Shown: positions 18,601 through 21,695 of the stretch, in pieces | How positions within the stretch are numbered: position 1 is the first letter of the stretch | Layout: each line of letters starts with the position of its first letter | Position numbers and translations under genes: made by a program | Notes under the pieces: generated by a model | What the model was told of the DNA's origin: nothing | Database searches by the model: none | The model's input: the letters and a program-made list of their open reading frames with translations, nothing else | Source: Haplomitrium mnioides | Lineage: Eukaryota; Marchantiophyta; Haplomitriopsida; Calobryales | Reading direction: 5' to 3' | NCBI GenBank assembly: GCA_049999725.1 | Contig: JBNGIS010008050.1 | Location: 1-21,695, forward strand | Length of the DNA: 21,695 nucleotides

Positions 18601-20050
18601 GGTCAGCACTAAACAGTACACTGCCTTGAGAGTTGGAAGGACATATATGGATAAAAAGGAATTATTGGTATCATGTGATTTGATAGACCAAGAGATGGTG
18701 GTGTATAAAAATTTGTTGCAGGAATATATAGACGTCTTTTCTTTGTCTTATGAAGACTTGAAGGGAGTGCCACCTGAACTATACGAACATTGAATTTATC
18801 TTAAAGAGGAGGTAGTTCTAATTAGGCAGAAATAGTACGACCTCAATCCAAAGCACTCCTTGCTGGTAAAAGAGGAGTTGGATAAGTTACTTAAAGTAAA
18901 ATTTATATCCAATGTTTTATAGTGAATGGGTATCTTCCATTGTTATTGTTATGAACAAGAATAAAAAAATTTGGTCTATCAAGATTTAAGAAGGTTGAAT
19001 TTGGAAACTAGGAAAGACTTTGACCCCCTTCCATTTAATGATGCTCTTCTAGATCAAGTGGCAGGTAATGAATGTAACTCTTTACTTGATGGATTGTCTC
19101 GTTACAATCAAGTAAGTGTTTATCTAGAGAATAGACCAAAAACAAATTTTACCACTGATTGGGGTACATTTGCTTACAATATCATGTTTTTTGACTTGTG
19201 CAATGCACTTGCCACCTTTCAGAGAGCAATGGACCACTATTTTTGAGCCTTATCTAAGAGATTTTATAGAAATATTTTCTTGATGACTTCTGTGTGTATG
19301 GGAAGAAGGAGGATCACCCTGAACATTTAAGAAAAACCTTTGAGTGTTCTTGGTGGAGCAGGTTAGGCCTCCACCCTGAAAAATGCTTTCTGGTTATGAA
19401 GGAGAGAATTTTATTAGGATATATGGTGTCCCAAAGAGGTATAGAGATGAACATTGACAAGGTCAAGACAATGAGAATCACTATGATGAGAAAACTTCTG
19501 GGAGCTACTGGCTATTACCGTAGGTTTGTAGAAGATTATGCCTGGATTTTTGCACCTCTTACGGACCTATTGAAGAAAGATCAAGAATTTTTATGGGGAC
19601 CAAAAGCTTAGAAGGCCTTTGAGGTGCCTAAAAAAAAGTTGATTACAACTTCAGTACTCAGATCTCTAGATTGGAGCAAGAAGTTCCACATATATGTGGA
19701 TGTTTCAGCCTATGTTGTAGGGAGTGTGTTGAGTTAGAAGGACACTGATTCCGATGATCATGCTATTTATTACGCCAACCAAAAGCTATCCCCTGCTGAG
19801 AGGCATTAATTTGTGATTGAGAGCGAGGCACTTGGTTTGGTATATTCTGTAAGGAAGTTTTGACACTATCTTTTAGGGTATTTCTTTGTATTTCATGTAC
19901 ACCATAATTCTCTCAGATATTTGGTCAATAAACCAGATGTTTCTGGAAGATTAGTAAGGTGGATGTTGCTTCTTCAAGAATTTGAAGTTGATGTACGTCT
20001 TGGCAAAGCTCATGGCAATGCATATTTTCTATCCAAGTTGCCAAAGGAGC
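18599..20050 (+). pseudogene. pol: Reverse transcriptase and RNase H of element 2, broken
   Basis: The frame leads in with a segment like that before RT in element 1 (EYIDVFSLSYEDLKGVP, stop ending 18793). RT shows LLDGLSRYNQ (about 19085), a TTDWGTFAY segment and the active site FLDD (19276-19287). It is broken by a stop ending 19246, two indels just before FLDD and a stop ending 19611. RNase H (about 19690-20040) keeps Asp 19699 and Glu 19825. The third acidic position reads His (19900-19902) and the fourth reads Tyr (20023-20025), so it is catalytically dead apart from its stops. The sequence is clearly homologous to element 1 but distant. Confidence 0.88.
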
Positions 20051-21383
20051 TAGTAGAATAGGATCAACATGATAGGTTCCTTAATGAATCTCTATTTGCA
20101 ACAGAAGGAGAAATGCCACATGTGAGCGAGTATGCAGATATATGGCACTATCTACAATATTTGAAGTTTCCATAAAACAAATCAGCAGAGGAAAAGGTTG
20201 TGTTAAGAACAAAGGCAATGCCTTACACTATCTTCAAAGGAGTGTTGTGTAAGCAAGGACCAGACTTGACCTTTAGGAGGTGCTTGGAGGAAAAGAAAGT
20301 TGCTAAGGTAATATACACTTTTCATGATGATATTGCAGGTGGGCATTATGCGCTAAAAAATACACTGGCAAAAATTCTAGCAAGAGGCTATTGGTGGCCT
20401 ACAATGTATTGAAATGTGCATGCTTACATTGCCAAATGTGATCCTTGCCAACCAGTAGGTAGGCCTATAGTCACCAACCACTAGCCTTTGACTCCCATTT
20501 TACCTTTGACTCATTTTGAAAATGGGGAATAGATTTTGTTGGGCTTGTATCTTCTGCTACTTGTACTTACCATAATAGATATATCTTAGCATTTGCTGAT
20601 CATGCTATTAAGTGGGTAGAGGCCCAAGCTACTAAAAATGATGATTGAGTGACAACAGAAGAATTTTTGTTCCACAATTTTATTACTAGATTTGGGTGTC
20701 ATCTAAAATTAGTGAGTGATAAAGGCACTCAATTTTTGAATAGAGTTATAAGGCAGCTTACAAATCTATACATGATAAAGCATAGAAAGGCAACGTCTTA
20801 CAATCCTAAAGTCAATAGACATACAAAGAGGGTGAACGGGCTCTTATGTAAGATCCTCAATAAGATTACCTTAGCTCATGCCACTGATTGGGATGAAAAT
20901 CTCCACTTTTTATAATGGGCCTACAGAACTATAGAGAAAACTATGACAAAACATACTCCATTTTACTTGGTTTATGGTATGCAAGCTCCTCTCACTACAG
21001 AGTGGTCAACTCCTACATTAAGAGCGAGCGAGGAGGAGAGGTTACTTGACAAAGCCAGCTTTTATTCTAGAATGTTGGAACTCATTGCTCTAGAAGAAAA
21101 TAGATTGTTGGCCCTTGAAGAGACAAAGGCAATACAAGGTCGAAGAAAGGAGAAGTATGATTTAAGAATGAAGAAAGTCAACATTCTTGAGAGAGGCTTA
21201 GTTCTGCTATACAACAACAGGCATATCTTGTTCCCAAAAAAATTACACATACACTAGATGGGTCCTTACGTAGTCCAAGAGATTTCTGATAATGGGTCAA
21301 TTCAGTTAATAACCCTAGATGGAAGAAAGTTGGATACTAGAGTAAATGGTTCTAGAATTAAGAAGCATAACTCCACAAAGTAG
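20051..21383 (+). pseudogene. pol: Integrase of element 2, broken
   Basis: A spacer with stops is followed by the zinc region (GGHYA, GYWWPTMY, then CDPCQ at about 20435-20452). The core keeps Asp 20532 and Asp 20718, and has Lys (AAG 20826-20828) at the exact third catalytic position (36 codons after the second Asp), as in element 1. In-frame stops end at 20412, 20915 and 21257, with a frame change between 20412 and 20532. The C-terminal module (MGPYVVQEIS, from 21258) is GPY/F-type, with no chromodomain. The polyprotein ends at TAG 21381-21383. Confidence 0.87.
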
Positions 21384-21405
21384 GCTTGCAGTGACGCTAC
21401 ACACT

Positions 21406-21417
21406 AGAGGAGGGGGG
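21406..21417 (+). other. Polypurine tract of element 2
   Basis: AGAGGAGGGGGG lies 22 bases after the pol stop and two bases before the LTR start TGTGGAGG. This is the expected plus-strand primer site, spared by RNase H during reverse transcription. Confidence 0.85.
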
Positions 21418-21419
21418 TT

Positions 21420-21695
21420 TGTGGAGGCTCAGATGTGAAAAAATCACAGAAAACTTTAGAAATAACTCTTGTGTGCAGTGGAACAAAGTAGTAAAGCTCA
21501 GTGTTGGAGAAAAGTTTATGAATTCAGGATAAGAGGGTCTTACAAAAGGAAGTTGGAGGCTCAATCAAAGTGAGAGCAATAATTGTGGTTGCTCTGTTGT
21601 GTGAAGATTCTCTAGAAGCAAAAGAGTTCCAGTTTGCTAAGGGAGAGAAAATTTAATTTAATTGTAGATGAATATATATATATATATATATATAT
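21420..21695 (+). repeat. 3' LTR of element 2, first 276 bp
   Basis: It starts TGTGGAGG directly after the polypurine tract and continues to the window end. Its TGT start mirrors ACA at the 5' LTR end (14921). I cannot find these 276 bases in 11690-14921, so the matching part of the 5' LTR is absent. No gene is present. Confidence 0.75.
21672..21695. repeat. (AT)n microsatellite at the window end
   Basis: A pure AT run reaches the last base of the window, so its full length is unknown. It lies within the 3' LTR of element 2, where the 5' LTR counterpart is missing, so its age relative to insertion cannot be judged. Confidence 0.95.

Larger units (their letters stand above)
11690..21695 (+). 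mobile_element. Element 2: decayed Ty3/gypsy LTR retrotransposon, running off the window
   Basis: Order on the + strand: truncated 5' LTR, tRNA-Asp-type PBS, leader, gag, protease, RT, RNase H, integrase, polypurine tract, start of 3' LTR. Many in-frame stops and at least three frameshifts mark it as much older than element 1. Many of the stops look like CAG-to-TAG and CGA-to-TGA changes, as expected after plant CG/CHG methylation and deamination. It shares the triple-knuckle gag and PBS type with element 1 but is clearly a different family. The left boundary at 11690 is the junction with element 1, not a natural end. Confidence 0.88.

Overview
The window looks like land-plant nuclear repeat DNA made of two Ty3/gypsy (Metaviridae-type) LTR retrotransposons, head to tail on the + strand. 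I see no ordinary host gene, no functional tRNA or rRNA gene and no prokaryotic feature. The plant assignment rests on primer-binding sites matching the 3' end of plant tRNA-Asp, on the gag-protease-RT-RNase H-integrase order, and on stop codons that look like CG/CAG deamination. Neither element has a chromodomain, so both belong to the non-chromovirus side (OTA, or the Phygy/Selgy-type groups of early-diverging plants). The sublineage and species cannot be fixed from the sequence alone.

Element 1 (1-11689). The window opens inside its 5' LTR, which ends at 4262 just before a tRNA-Asp PBS at 4264. The 3' LTR probably starts at 11001. Positions 1-256 equal 11434-11689 with one mismatch and no indel. 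If the LTR runs from TGTTAGG (11001) to CCTAACA (4262), it is about 4.7 kb, close to the size of the internal region. A leader (4278-4798) precedes one gag-pol frame (4799-10773): gag, three zinc knuckles around a Gln/Tyr/Pro-rich linker, aspartic protease, RT with YLDD, RNase H, and integrase with a GPY/F-type C-terminus. Three in-frame stops (5702, 5867, 8162), a -1 frameshift near 8650, and a Lys in place of the third integrase catalytic residue make this copy non-coding, although its LTRs are nearly identical.

Junction (11678-11700). The 3' LTR breaks off at 11689 inside a hairpin arm, at a 12-bp tandem duplication. What follows is unrelated to the LTR.

Element 2 (about 11690-21695, continuing past the window). 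It is older and heavily decayed. About 3.2 kb precede its tRNA-Asp-type PBS (14931), most likely a 5' LTR whose start is lost; this stretch carries 23-bp-period repeats, a TATA box (14181) and AATAAA (14260). Then come a leader, gag with three zinc knuckles, protease (DGGS), RT (FLDD), RNase H and integrase fragments, a polypurine tract (21406) and the first 276 bp of the 3' LTR.

Both elements share the triple-knuckle gag layout, the PBS type and a Lys at the integrase Glu position, so they are related families of different age. In an intact member, Gag would form the particle, tRNA-Asp would prime reverse transcription, protease would cut the polyprotein, and RT/RNase H and integrase would make and insert the cDNA. 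Neither copy here can encode the full set.
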